64,000 bases of DNA, from positions 12,920,530 through 12,984,529 of the forward strand of contig CM055095.1 in the NCBI GenBank assembly GCA_029204225.1, in the 5' to 3' direction. The notes beneath the pieces are model-generated. The model did not search any database. It was not told the DNA's origin and worked only from the letters and a program-made list of their open reading frames with translations. A program made the position numbers and the translations under genes. This DNA is from Diphasiastrum complanatum (Eukaryota; Streptophyta; Lycopodiopsida; Lycopodiales; Lycopodiaceae). Below, piece by piece: positions 34,512 to 47,366 of the stretch; within the stretch, counting starts at the first letter, position 1; each line of letters begins with the position of its first letter.

Positions 34512-35106
34512 AGAGGTGTAATCAACATCATTTTGATTGGACCCCTTAGAAAAGTGTCACTAGCCCGCTAAGAGAAGCCAATAACATTTGCCATGCAATT
34601 GCATAATTTCAACAAGAAAGACATCGATTCTTATCTTATTTGTATCATATCTTGTAGTCATATTTTAGAAGACTGATTTGTTTTGTAAAAAAGTAAGGGA
34701 AAGCAAAGGGATGAGAAAAATATGAAAATCATGCATGCTCATTTCGATTCATTTTATATTTTTCTTTTTCCAAAATATTCAGCCTATAGTCTTACTCTTT
34801 CTCATTATATTGAGCATGTGATGCATCTAGTACCTAGTGATAAACATATAGCTAGGGTACCAAGCAAACTATTCTTTAAAGCTAGGAACAAGTTAAAATA
34901 CAACTAGCTAGATATCTAGAAAAGAATCGACTTGAAATGAGTCATTTCTTTCTAATGCTCATATTCTTCTAACACCCAAAAAAAAAGTAAATGCACCTTT
35001 CACTCCTTTGTGGACAATAAAGGTCTTCATAATATACCTATACAAGAACCAATCATATCCTATCTCTATGACTAATGACTCGATCGGCATGTTGAGATAT
35101 ATTGGA
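34512..35106. other. AT-rich stretch, nothing recognised
   Basis: No domain, LTR pair or RNA gene was recognised. It separates copia B from a decayed gypsy RT. Confidence 0.5.
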
Positions 35107-35920
35107 TACTTTCTACAAGTTTGATCTAAAAAGTGGATACTATTGAGTTCAAATCAAGAAAGGGCACGCCTTTAAGACAAAATAACAAAAAAATTGCAAA
35201 CTTTATGAAGGTGTTGCAACTTCAATTGACAAACATGTCAATAACTTTCCATCTGCATATGAATGGCATCGTCCAAACGTTTGTTGTGGTGTATCTAGAT
35301 GATATACCTTTTAGATGAGGCAATGGGTGAATAAGTTGTGCATTTGTAAAGTATGTTGAGGACCTTAATGATCATGAATATATGCTAAGAAATGTGGAAT
35401 TCCTTTACAAAGAAGTTGAATATCTCGTACATTTGATATCTATGTAATATGTGTGCCTAGGTACATGCAAGTCACATGAAGCCTTTTTTTGGAACAGAAA
35501 AATGGTTATCATGGTTCATCAAATATTGCACATGTTTGAGTGATGTTGCAGATTGGGTTTCTAATAATGGAACTCTAAAAGACAAATGGCAAGTTTATGT
35601 GCAAGAAAACTCTAATATTTTCTAGCATAAAATGGCTACTACATATGTTTTGCAATGGTGGATCCAAGTGAACGGTTTTACTCTAGAAATAGATGCTAGA
35701 GACAACCATGGATGCTATGCTAAGCCAAGGAGGTCAATCTATTGGAGGCCAACAATAAAAGGAGTTATATGCCATTGCTAATGTTGTGAAGACATGGCAT
35801 TGGTACTTGTATGGTTCTCAATTTAACATTTAGTTTCTTGCAACCAATTTGCAAATCCTCCTCTTTGTTGAGGGTTGTCTAGAGATCAACTTGCACAACA
35901 AACCATTGCATGTAGCCTCA
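35107..35920 (+). pseudogene. Decayed gypsy RT/RNase H fragment
   Basis: Broken plus-strand frames read FYKFDLKSGYY, VQIKKGHAFKTK and VVVYLDDIPFR (RT catalytic box), then further on LYKEVEYLVHLISM and FTLEIDARDNHGC (RNase H-like). Stops and frameshifts are frequent, so this is an old copy. No LTRs were identified. Confidence 0.65.
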
Positions 35921-37990
35921 TTCAGTGTGTGTCATCCAACTCTAGTAAGAACATGAGATACAAGAATTCATGATTGAGAAATCATCTGTTCTGGGCTTCA
36001 ACAAGAATATTCTTCCACATTCCAAAGTTGGGAAATCTCTATGAAGAATTGGTTACGAACGATCCCTTTCTTGAGAATTCTAACACAACACTGCAACTCA
36101 CTATGTTAGTAATATGATGTGCAAGGTTAGCATGTGTCCAAATGAGTGTAAATGTCTCTTTGTGTTTATATTGCAACCATTGTTTTGTTGAAAATCAGCA
36201 CTACAGGATTTGCATGCTAAACATCATTCTTTAGACAGGTAAAATATATTAGTGGAGAGCCTGACAGATACGATTTGGTCTTCCCTTGGATGGCTTAAAA
36301 TCGTCTAGAGTTCAACCTTTTGCATGGTCCACACAGTAGTTCCAGTCAATTGCAAGTTCACCAACCCAGATTAGCAATCTAGCGGGACCAAAAGGAGTCC
36401 ACGTTTAGGTCCAAAAGGGATGAAACATGACTAGTTTGTTTCAAGGAGGTTAGCTTGCAATGGAAATTGTCGGAGTTTTATGGAGCTGAAACTACATTTT
36501 AGGTCAACTGAACTCTTTTTTATAAGCATGTAGAAAATTTATGACCAACTCCAAAATGGTTAAGCATATCATTGTCAAAGCTTGACCTTTTTTATTATGC
36601 TATCAATTTTTCTATAGTGGATATGGTTTACCAAGATCAAATGTAGCAAGCATCTTCATCAAAACTGTAATAAGCCATATTATACTTTTGTGTGCACAGG
36701 TTTTTTCACCTGAGTAATGAGGGCTAAGAAATGCAGTAATTAGAAGGATCCCTTAACTAGCTGTAACTTACTCCATATCATGGTTGGTTGCATAAAAACA
36801 CCAGGTAGCTTTGAAAGAGCAATCGCAACAATATCAATATTTTTCACAACTCAGGTAGTAGCTTATTTTTAAGAAATATTATCATATTATTCACAACATG
36901 CACAAAGATACAAAAGTTAGGGTGTCTAGAGGAGCACTACTTGATAAAGTCAATGTAGCTTTTGTGATTGAAAAACCCTAAACCAGGATAGATGAATAAA
37001 CGGCTAACCACATCACACCAGATAGCGAGTCTGGACCTGACTACTAAAGACTATCATATAGCCCATATAAATATACGAGCACCATACAATAAGAGGCAAG
37101 GCCTAGTCTGTAAAGCCGAACACTCGAGCATTACTCGAAGACTATTGCATACAATGAGAGATGTGGGGAGCCATACAAAGAAATCTAGTTTCTAGTAGTC
37201 CAGATCAGGCACAACAAAAGCGAGTCTTCACATAAGCTGAAAACCAATGAGCCTCAGAAAACAGTTGCAATGTCACCCAATAACAACATTTCTGCTGAAA
37301 GGGGAGATAGTGGAAAAACAGCAGACAGTAAACACAGCATACTCTATCAAGACATGCAAAGTGCAGTTGTAAGAGGGGTCTCTTAAACAACTCCATGGAA
37401 AGGGCAGAACATGTTGATTATAGAAGGCCATATAGCTTCAAATGTCGGAGACTGGGCATGTGTGTACACACCATAAGCAAAAGAGCAGAATATACAATAG
37501 GGCATTTTGTGGGCTATTTAAACTCCGGTCTCTGCGATCGCAACGGGATTAGATATTTGGCCATTTCGAGTTAAGGTAATCAGTCAACAGGCAGCACCAA
37601 GACTCATAGCATATATAGTTCAGTTAAACAAGAAGGGGATTTATGTACTGGGCTTGCGACAAATAACATACTTCTTCTTCATATAGGGGTCATGAATAAT
37701 GATCTCTAATGACTAGAACAAACCTTCCAAGGAAACAAGGAGGTTTATTGAACTACGTGTGTTGAAACCATGTATAGCATTCTATTTTTTTGAGTTACCT
37801 TTAGCTTTTGAATTTTGTCCCCTTATATGTTTTCAGACAACCCAATTGTGCTCCCTTCACTAAGCAATCCCTTTTTGGAAGGTGAACTGAAACCACTATT
37901 TTGATACGCTTGCTGCTGAAATTGACAGCAAGCACATGGATACAGTCCGTGCTTCTTACTATACATAAATGAAAACCACTGGTAGGACTC
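35921..37990. other. Intergenic stretch, no gene recognised
   Basis: About 2 kb without a recognisable domain or repeat pair. The upper part lies downstream (in transcript sense) of the last PLAC8 exon. Further 3' exons or UTR of that gene could lie here, but none could be recognised. Confidence 0.4.
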
Positions 37991-37994
37991 ACAC

Positions 37995-38596
37995 AAAGTT
38001 GCAGGCCACGATCCGGAACGCGTTCCAGATCGCGTTTCGGGATTTCCCATTAGGGTTTCCCGGAACGCTTTTTTTTTTTTTTTTTTGGAAATTTCAAGTT
38101 TGCCATCAATTATCAAGAGCAGTTACTGATCCTAAGCTGTTGAAACCCTACTTTTGTGTCATTTGCATCCTACGTAGAGACTTTTTCTCACATAATTTAT
38201 CCAAAGGAATACAAGGCAACAGCTATATTATTGGAGGGCATCAGTACCTGTTTAAGAAGCTTTGCTTTTGACATTTAAACAACAGTAGTTATAGTTTTGG
38301 CAGTTAAAAAATCAGGAATGAGTAGGTTCCTGTCTCAGCGTGCCACCGAGTTTGTACTTGTATCGTTCTGTCAGAAGCATGATCATGGATGACCACCTTA
38401 TAGAACTATTCCGCTGTTTAGCTTTATGCTTAAGGGTGAGAATGGAAATTTGTTAGAGACGTCCTATCTTGGAAAGTCTGGCCCACATAAAAAAAATTTG
38501 AAATTTTAAACGCGTTCCGGGACAGCGTTTCTGGTCCCGGAACGCTCACGATCCAGAACGCTCGATCCGGATCGCGATCCGCTGCAACACAGGACT
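37995..38596. repeat. Fold-back repeat with GGAACG/CGTTCC arms
   Basis: Two arms of about 100 bp (37995-38105 and 38490-38596) are inverted relative to each other. Each contains gttgcag, cgatccgga, gcgttc, cccggaacgc and an aaatttcaa block. The spacer is about 385 bp, and one arm has an 18-T run. This could be a MITE-like fold-back element. No clear terminal duplication was found. Confidence 0.65.
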
Positions 38597-38619
38597 CACA
38601 TCATCTATTACCTTATTTG

Positions 38620-38629
38620 TGTGTGCGTG

Positions 38630-38726
<97 letters not shown>
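38620..38726. repeat. (TG)n-(AG)n compound microsatellite
   Basis: A TG run (about 38620-38679) passes directly into an AG run (38680-38726). Confidence 0.95.
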
Positions 38727-38936
38727 ACTTTATCAATGCTGTTAACTGATGTCTAGATATAGGTTCCAAAGTGTAAACAATATAATGTGACATAGAGCAA
38801 TCTATAGGTAAAACATTTGCCAGCTTAGTTTCAATGTTCTCAAATCTCAAACGAACTATAAATTCTCTGTCAAAATCCCTTAATAGCAAGCCATCTAACA
38901 GGTAAGTAAATCGCAAAAAACAGTGTCTATTTACGC

Positions 38937-41900
38937 TTACCTGGAGGGATAACCTCCAGGAGGCAGCTTGTATGGACCAGGGGGATAGGCATGTGCAGGA
39001 TAAGGTTGCCCGTACCCTGGTTGCCCAGATACAGGTTCTCCATAAACTGGTGGCGGTGGATAGGCAGGTGCATATCCAACTGGTGGAGGAACCGGCTGAT
39101 CGATGCGCGACATTTGCTGGAAGCCAGGAGGTTGCATTGGCCTCTCCACTGGTCCTAACTTGCCTTCCCACTTGTCCATCTCCACCTTATGCTGAGTCTG
39201 TTGGACCACAGTAAAAATTGGTTGCACACATACAGCAAAGACACAAAGTTTAGCAGGTGAAGCTGATCAGCCTGTTCTCCCCAAAATTCAATGCCACTAA
39301 CGCTATCTAAATCCTGACACACTACTAAACATCAGTTTACAGAGAACAGCTGCTCAAAAGACTTTTCTTCTGAACTGGAATATGAGTGATTTTAACCGTT
39401 ATAAACATATGCCTCACAGTAATGGAAGACGTCAATTGTGTATGCGTCAAAAAAAAATTGGAGCTTCAAACACATAGTTATATCATACATTTGGGTAGGC
39501 CAATCAAGAATCTCATGCTCATGAAATAATGTGGCAATTTAGACCACACTAGAAAATTATGAATCACTATAACTGTCTTTCACACATCAATCTCTATTCA
39601 AGACAGATATTGAGTTTTGATGGTTCAAAATTAATAGTTAAGATGTCTTCCAGCACTTCACTTCATAATCTTTAGGCCGATACTATTCATAACTTTCCAA
39701 GTCGATACTTTTGCCAAATGTTCCTGATTATATAACCTTGCACAACAATATTTGGAAGGGTAAAACTGATGAGTTGGAACTTGGGAGAAATTATGTCAAT
39801 CAGTAAAGATAAGAAAGATAGGATATGATTCTTGAGAAGAAAAAGCTACATAAGAGAGAGAGAGAGACAGAGGCATTCAACCCACAAGCAAAAAACATTG
39901 CATACAGAAATGCAAAAGAATTGGGTTTTCTTTCCAGTTGTTTCAAACGTCCGTTTGACATCAAATTGACGTTTTGAAACGGACCCGTTTCGAACGTGTT
40001 TCATTGTTCGAAACGTGTTTCGATACAACATTGTAACAGTGTAACATTAATGATCGCAACTATGCAATAGCTTATGAATTAATCTTGCAAGAAATCAGGC
40101 TGAATCAGTCAAGCCCTGTAAAAAGTTGCATCACCCTCGAGGCAATCCACTGCATCTAGATCAGCGTTTCCCAATTCTCCACTTCATTGAGATTCTAAGC
40201 ACAATTCCAATGAAAACCAGTATTTCATCCAATTCAAATCAGATATAGGGTTTAGGCGCATATATAGATAATAAATACCTACATCATCCTGAATTTCATT
40301 GTGTTTTTATTACAAATGACTGAAAGTAACTGTATATTAGAGGGTGACGGTCAACTAGAGAGTGCTTGATCTATCTACTATCAATTTTCTTGTCAATAAT
40401 AAATAATGGACTTTAGAAAAACCATAAATCCAATTCTCCGATTCTCATCACCTGAAATGTCAATTCTTTCTTGGAAATGTAGGAAACATTAATCTAGACA
40501 ACTTTTCTGGTCTCAAAATCCTTCAAATAATGCATACTTTTGGGGTGCACCAATACAACGTGACAAGATTTATCAATCCTAAGCTTTAAGTTGGACTAAC
40601 ACAAACTTGTACCAATGTGTGATCGAAACCTTGTCAGTCCCCATACTCTTACTAGAAGCCTCACATAGACTTCTACTTATCTACGTCAAAATTGTGAAAA
40701 TGTTTTGCATAACTATAATTTAGGGAATAATGTAAGGGAAACAGTTATGAAGTTCATATCAAATTGTTTTTTATTAGAGTAGCATTTCTACTTCATCACA
40801 TGAAATTGTTGTATTATCATTTTGGGAGTGCATGTGATGATACTGCAAGACTCAAGTGCTTTAACTCATTATCAATAAAGAAAGCAAAACAGGAACTCAT
40901 TTTCTCCGTACATCATAGTACAATTGGTACAGTTTTTCAGCTTGGCATTTGATATCTCTTACACATTTCTACATGGAAAATAAAACTGAGTTGAGATGAG
41001 AGAAAGCAGAAGTAAGCCAGCCAGATCACTTACCTGCATGCATCCACAAACCCTGCCATCACAGGAAACGTACCAGTATGCTGTCAAATTGATTTCCTTA
41101 CACCAATTTCCAAGAATAAACAACAAAAAAGTAATAAAGCCTTTTGAAAGAAAGAGATTGTGTGGCAATGCAACTTATTACATCTGACAGGTATCTCATT
41201 AGATTAAAGGAGACAACTTAAAAAATGGTTTCTGATGTTGGTAGCTTGATCATATCCTCCACTGGGTGTGTTGAAGAGAATGCTCGTGCTAAAATTCAGG
41301 CTTAATTTCTCACTGGCCATTCTAAACACGTCTAATGTAAGTGTAGAGTGCTCGAGTGATGGTGGTCAATTCATGGGAGATTAGTTTGAGAGAGACATAG
41401 TGAAGACGTGAATCATAGTGCCTGAGGATACCATTTAGCTGCTTGGTTCCTCGGTTGTTGCAAACCTATCGATGATGGGAGTCCCTTAAAGATAAGTGTA
41501 CCTTGCATTTAAGTCACCAAGTGGCCAAAGTTTTTGGTGGAAGGTGACTAGCATAACCAACCCCCAAGTCCTTTTTATCTATATGGGCACACAGTGTTGG
41601 CACCATAAAGACACCCAAGCTTGGAAGAATTTATACAAAATGGCCTCCTAATCCAAAAGAGGAAAGTATGTCTACCAAACAAGAAAGTGGCCCATCTATT
41701 ACATCCATTGACAATTCTTGACAAAAGTGGAAAAGTATTTCAATGGCTTTTGAGATTGGACTTCCCAACATTAGAAAGTGTCACAATGTCATTTTCGTAA
41801 TGGTTGATAGGACAACCCAAGATGTCACACTTTATGCCTTAGAAAGTAATTGTCAGGGCTTCTGAGCTTGCTCAACTTTACATGAAAAAGTTATACAGAT

Positions 41901-42662
41901 TGTATGGTTTGTTAAGCTATATTGTCATTCATCGACAAGATTTGGCAATTGGATTTCAAAATATTGGTCACGACTCTTGGTCTTGGATCGACTGATTAAC
42001 TGAATCAGATGGTCGGAATGAACATATCAACCAATCTATGGAAGATATTCTATGATCATATGTTCCAAAGAAGAATTTGATTGGGAAAAGCACCTCTCAC
42101 CAGTTGAATTCGCATATAATAGTGCAAAGCATTCTCCCACTAGATTCAATCCCTTCAGCCTCATTTGCAAGAAATACTACAAGTGGCTAAAGATAGCCTT
42201 AGAATAGTTTAAGATAGGGCCTAGTTATATGCTACCCAATGTCGTTCACCTCGAGAGTTCTGAGGTCAAAGAATGGGTGTATCTTACAATATTGAAAGAT
42301 TCTGAAGTACTTCAAACTACAAATGCCATAAGTTATCTCCAAGATATAGTGGTCCATCCAAAATAATGAAGAAAATCAATCAAGTCATGTCTAAGCTAGA
42401 TCTTTCCAAAGGGGTAAAGGTACATCTTGTATTTCATATAAGTCGTCTAAGGGAACGACTAGGTGCGAATAATAGCTTAATTTCGGAAGATGAGCTAGTT
42501 CAAATTGGAGTATCTAATTTCAATTGTAACTACGAAACTAGAAATAGTTGTAGACATACAATGACGAAGACTTAGAAAACCATAAAGCTTTTGAATATTT
42601 AGTTCATTGGAAAGGCAAGTCAAATAATGAGGACACCTAGGAGATAGAAGCTCATATGTGAT

Positions 42663-42749
<87 letters not shown>

Positions 42750-45700
42750 CGTGCAGTACACTGCATCTGAAACACAATAGACAATGTTTGAAATTTCTGA
42801 TAGCTCTTCGCTGCCTACAATGGCTGCAATCAATCCAAAAATGCAGGCTACTTGTTGTAAGCAGAACATAAAGGCCTGAAACAAACACCACAATTCCAAG
42901 TTAATCTTTGTGTTTAGATTTGCTAGATTGACAATCTCTGATACACTTACAGCAGCTTATCATTTGATTAAAAGTTGAAACTTTTTTCATACAGAATGCA
43001 AAAAAATTTGTACTAGGCAGCAAGCATCTATTTCCATCAGAGATTTTGCATTGCTTAAAGCACTTTATTGTAAAAATAACACGGATACATAATCAATTTA
43101 ATATTAACTCATGTATGAAATAAGTGTAGAATAAGGACGTGAACCTCAAACATGTTATAGGGCCCAAACTATGACTAGCTTACAGAGAGCTTCTCTAATA
43201 GGTTTCAGCATCTACATGCCTAACTGCATTGCGCTTCTAAGTTTAACACCAAGCACGGATTAATGCTATCTACTTATAAAACACAATGAAAGTTGGTCAA
43301 GAATGTCAATACTTTGGTTGGTAGTTAAATGCATGTGTGTATGTTTGAAGCTACTTAAAAACCTTGACAAGTTGCAGGTATATGTTATCAGGAGCTCAAA
43401 GCCAAAAGTTGTCAGCAGCAAGAACACCAACTGAGAACATGGCTTTCAGATGCCAAAGGTAAAATTCACTAATGTTACTGGTATATAAAAAAATGTGATT
43501 TGAAGACCAACTAAATAAACTTGGAAACTTTATCTATTTGCTTGAACATAGTACATTTTTAGGCGTAAGTGTAGTAGGATTTGCTGATGGTTAAAAGTAA
43601 AAATTGAGCATGTTCTTCAAGGTTATCTATCACCTTGTCATTGATCCAACAACAAAGCCACCACAAAAGTAGAAAGGCTATACACAAGTTCAAAAAAGAG
43701 TAAAGTTGATTTATATTTTGTTGTGCCAGCATGACTCAACTAAGGAATGTGTAAAATGTAGTATACTATTGGACTTGTCAACTGAGTAATTGAAATGTTG
43801 CCTATTGATGATCCATAATCAAAATCATATGGATATAAGAAATTAAATTGTGCTATCAGGTTCTGAATAATCCTCTAAAATAACAGGGAGTTAGCCAAAA
43901 ACGTCGACATCAAAATGCTGCTAACTAAGACATTTGTGACACCACAAATGAAATGACCCGTATGATATTGTTTTGTTTTGCTCATAGTATTGGTGAACCG
44001 TTAACGGATCACCAACGGTTCATGAACCATATAGTGAACCATACGGTTCTCCAAGTTTAGGACCATGAACCGTGGTGAAACCGTTAAATAGTTGATTAAT
44101 TAATTTTTTTTTTTTACTTCCCACCCCAAAAAAGGCCTTATTTTTTACTCTCTCTAGACACATTCTCTCTCTAGCCTGCCCTATTTTCTCTCATCAATCG
44201 GAGCAGAAATGGCCGAAGATCCAAAGCTCCCTCTCTCTCAATCTCTAGCACAAAAACAATGAAATGAGGCCAAAAATCCGTTGGGAGGGGTTTTGGGGGG
44301 AAAAGGGACCAAAATAAAATTAATTAATTAATTACATGAACCGTGGCACAGTTCATGCCACGGTTCCAAGAACCGTGGGTTCTACGGTTTTGCTATATCC
44401 CAGCTCTTTTCTAAGTTATAAACATGTACACATCAATTGTAATTATGGCTTGGTCACTGGCCTGCAGTAACAAGATTGTAGATTGACATGGCAAGCTTAA
44501 AAACCGTTCTGAGGTTTTGCGCAATGAATCAATCAGTCAAAATCGCTGACTTATCGCAAAGTTATTCTTTATTACTGCGTTTTCATCATAAATGCAGTTT
44601 TGGATTTGAAGTGAAATGAGCATTTCTTTTTATATTCCTGGCCACAAGCCATGGCTTCACTGTACAACGTGAAACTCTGAAAAGTTAAAACTTTTGGCAT
44701 TACCTTCCCTAGAGCATTGAATATGTCTTCTTCATAGCGATTCATGCAACCATTGACATCTTTGCAAAAAGCCAAAACTTACAATGCAAACGAAGAAAAT
44801 GAGGTAAGATACAGAAGCAAAAATGAGGAATTTGATTATGACTTCTTCGTGCAGCCATCAAAAATAATTATACTGTATGCGCAAGTTTGTTTTGTTCATT
44901 GACTCCTCAATCTGCACTTTTAAAAATTCAAAAGAACAGTACGTACTCACTACAGTCACTGGGTTGTGGTGAGAAGAATGTAAATTTGATATGATAAGGT
45001 GAATTGCTTGAAAAGATGTGCTCATAATTTGTATACATATACTGGACCACAAAGAGTTTGCTAGACCAACTAACCCATTAGGTGGGAGTTGACAGGTCAA
45101 AGGGGCACATGTCTTATGTTGTAACTTGTAAGGGATGCTTGGTCTAATAAACGAGGGACACGGTACGGTGTCTGACAGTTTTAGCAGCATTCATATTTCA
45201 TGCCTATGTGTCAGGGTAGTGCTAACTTCCAGGTGGCATGAGCAGGTGGCTAATTTGCATGGGCTGCGCATTGATCCCTATGCAGCAGATGGTTGGGATG
45301 ACACTAGCGGTAGAGCCTCTTATATGTTACTATGATCTACCTCTAGATAGGCTAATAATGTGAGATTTTTAATATGTCATGTTCTATTCCATTTTAGTGT
45401 GTGATTTTGGTACCAAAGCAGTTGACGTCCATGCCAGGGTGTCGAAATCAGTTTACGAGCTGGAAAATAGCAGCATGTAAATGGATATTCCAAATGGCAA
45501 ATAAAAACAAAGGAGTGCACATAATAATAATCTCTTGGTGCACAAGTGCTGATACAACTTTCTGGTGATTTCTTTTGCTCATAAGAAGCTAAATCATGAT
45601 GACAGTCAAAATATGCTTGAGGTTGCTATCCATTGTAAAGAAATCAGTGTTTCAGTTTTATTGAAAAATTGAATCATAGTTAAGATTCGAAGTTTTAAAA

Positions 45701-47070
45701 ATAAGAGTTTCCCATAATCAGCAATGCCATGATGTTGCAAAAGTAAGCAAGGACTATCCAATAAGCAGCACATTGGTGAAGACATTGTTTCCTCTACTTG
45801 ATGCATGAATGTGAACATACAAGAAAAGTACACAAAGATTCGTGTTTGTAGAATTGGTTTCTAATCTGACATTTAGAATTCTAGAATCCTGGATATTGTA
45901 AAAATTTATCAATGTTAAGGGCAGAAATCCAATAGTAACTATTAGGAGCAGCATATCCACAGGAAAGGCAAAGCTAGTCTGATCCACCAACCAATGCATT
46001 CTCTTATAGAATGCCCCTCCTAGCCCAGTGTGGGCTTGCATGCAGTTTCTAAAATCTGACATTTAGAATTCTAGAATCCTGGATATTGTAAAAATTTATC
46101 AATGTTAAGGGCAGACATCCAATAGTAACTATTAGGAACAGCATATCCACAGGAAAGGCAAAGCTAGTCTAGTGTGGGTTTGCATGCGGTAGGTGGCAGT
46201 TGCTACTGACAGTCACCGTTCATGCTGCATACATGGGTTACTGATGCATGAGGAGTCCCAATCCACTACTGAAGGACTGCATGGCTCCTAACTATCATGC
46301 ATGTGACTGCATGGGCATTACTGGCCCTCATACCTATTGCATGGTATACATGCATGCCACCGACCCACATTGTCCTCTACCCTGCGGTGGTTAGTTGCAC
46401 CTAGAAGTATTGTTAGGTTTGGTACAGTTTCGGTCTCGTGAGAGTAACCTACCTGCACATAGCAACTATGAGCCTATAGAAAACAACTTGCAACAAATGA
46501 TCAATCTCCGTAATGTTTGGAATGTGGCTTGTTGGTTGACTACTCATAGACATACAAGATGAAAAATAATCTCACAAAGTTTTTGACCTTTTGATTTGCC
46601 CAGAACTGAAGAAAAGTAGTAAGGTAAAAATCGTTGCAAACAAAAACAAGTTTGTAAAATGAAGGCTTCAAATCATTCTTACAATAATAAAGTTGTCACA
46701 CTTCGTGTTTTGAAGATTGTATTCGTCTTGTAACAGAAAACGAGTAGATTGCACGGAGTTGGCAAAACAGCACCAAACCTGCAAGATGTTCATCAAGTTT
46801 TAACACAATTAGAAATAAAATGCCAAATAGATTATAGGCCATAATTCCATTCAAATAGATCCAATTGCACACTTGGATGCGAGACTAAAAGCGAACTTGC
46901 AAAGCTTTCTAATTTCTGGGAAAAACGTAAAGGGGCATGTTCAAATCAGTTATCAGTTTCACATCTCATGAACCAGGTGGAATGTCCTTTTACAAAATTA
47001 ATATTACAGGTGCAGCAGGATGATGAGAAATTAGTTCCTTGGCAAGGCTTTTGAATACTCTTGCAGGTAC

Positions 47071-47129
<59 letters not shown>

Positions 47130-47366
47130 AACATGAGACGTGAATACAAAAGCGATAGGTCATGTAAGCACTGTTCAGTATCCTAAAACCACCCCCCCCC
47201 CTCCCCCGCCCAAAAAAAAAATACCAACTGAACTGAATAAAAGTGAAATGAAATCAAAATGCCAGGAAGGAGAAAAATAGAAACCTCAGTACAAAGGCAA
47301 AACTCAGGACAGTTTCTCTCTCCACAATGACCACTGCAAGGTAGGTATCCAGCACAGCATGTATAC
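38937..47366 (-). CDS. PLAC8-family cysteine-rich protein (5' exon not found)
   Basis: Five exons join in frame: 47285-47366, 46683-46778, 42751-42875, 41034-41052 (19 nt) and 38937-39197, about 193 residues. All introns are GT/AG. Exon 1 here carries the Cys motif YTCCAGYLPCSGHCGE; exon 2 NSVQSTRFLLQDEYNL; exon 3 a hydrophobic, membrane-type helix (FMFCLQQVACIFGLIAA) and GSEELSEISN. The microexon supplies VCGCMQ; the last exon TQHKVEMDKWEGKLG, the conserved MSRIDQPVPPPVGY and a Pro/Gly/Tyr-rich tail. This is the PLAC8 fold as found in plant FW2.2/cell-number-regulator/cadmium-resistance relatives, usually small membrane proteins acting in organ size control or metal and ion transport. Which applies here is unknown. 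The first visible exon starts in mid-codon (phase 2), so an upstream exon with the start codon is missing from the reading. The stop codon overlaps a perfect splice-donor sequence (CCAG/GTAAGC), so the C-terminus may be alternative. Confidence 0.82.
39935..40030. repeat. CGTTTCG/CGAAACG inverted-motif cluster
   Basis: Within about 95 bp, in the intron between the last two PLAC8 exons, cgtttgacatcaaattgacg, gaaacggacccgtttcga and cgaaacgtgtttcg form overlapping short palindromes. The style resembles the fold-back arms at 38000 and the block at 62020. Confidence 0.55.
41640..42660 (+). pseudogene. Decayed gypsy integrase and chromodomain in a PLAC8 intron
   Basis: Plus-strand broken frames show FQWLLRLDFPTLES, ARASELAQLYMKKLYRLYGL-like text (integrase), NQSMEDIL, VHLVFHISRLRERLG (C-terminal domain) and YLVHWKGKSNNEDT (chromodomain). 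Stops occur every few dozen codons. It is antisense to the host gene and lies in its third visible intron. Confidence 0.7.
42664..42745. repeat. (AG)n microsatellite abutting a PLAC8 splice donor
   Basis: An AG run of about 82 bp. In transcript sense it is a CT run that begins at about position +6 of the intron, directly after the donor GTAAAT of the exon ending at 42751. Confidence 0.95.
43990..44398. repeat. AACCGT/ACGGTT fold-back element in a PLAC8 intron
   Basis: Clusters of gaaccgt, acggttc and related palindromes lie at both ends (about 43990-44090 and 44338-44398). Inside these are an attaattaattttttt stretch on one side and an aaaattaattaattaat stretch on the other, and a central pyrimidine-rich block. 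The overall inverted layout suggests a MITE-like or fold-back element of about 410 bp. No coding capacity. Confidence 0.6.
45856..46190. repeat. 190-bp tandem duplication in a PLAC8 intron
   Basis: The block starting near 45856 (gtttctaatctgacattt) recurs at 46046 with few substitutions. The second copy lacks about 43 bp (gatccacc...tagccc). The high identity suggests a recent duplication. Confidence 0.9.
47075..47127. repeat. (AG)n microsatellite in a PLAC8 intron
   Basis: An AG run of about 53 bp inside the intron between the exons at 47285-47366 and 46683-46778. Confidence 0.95.

Noticed and set aside
38546..39171. Long minus-strand open stretch with Ser-Leu and Thr-His repeats
   Set aside because: It is a readthrough of the (TG)n/(AG)n microsatellite in a frame different from the PLAC8 last exon.
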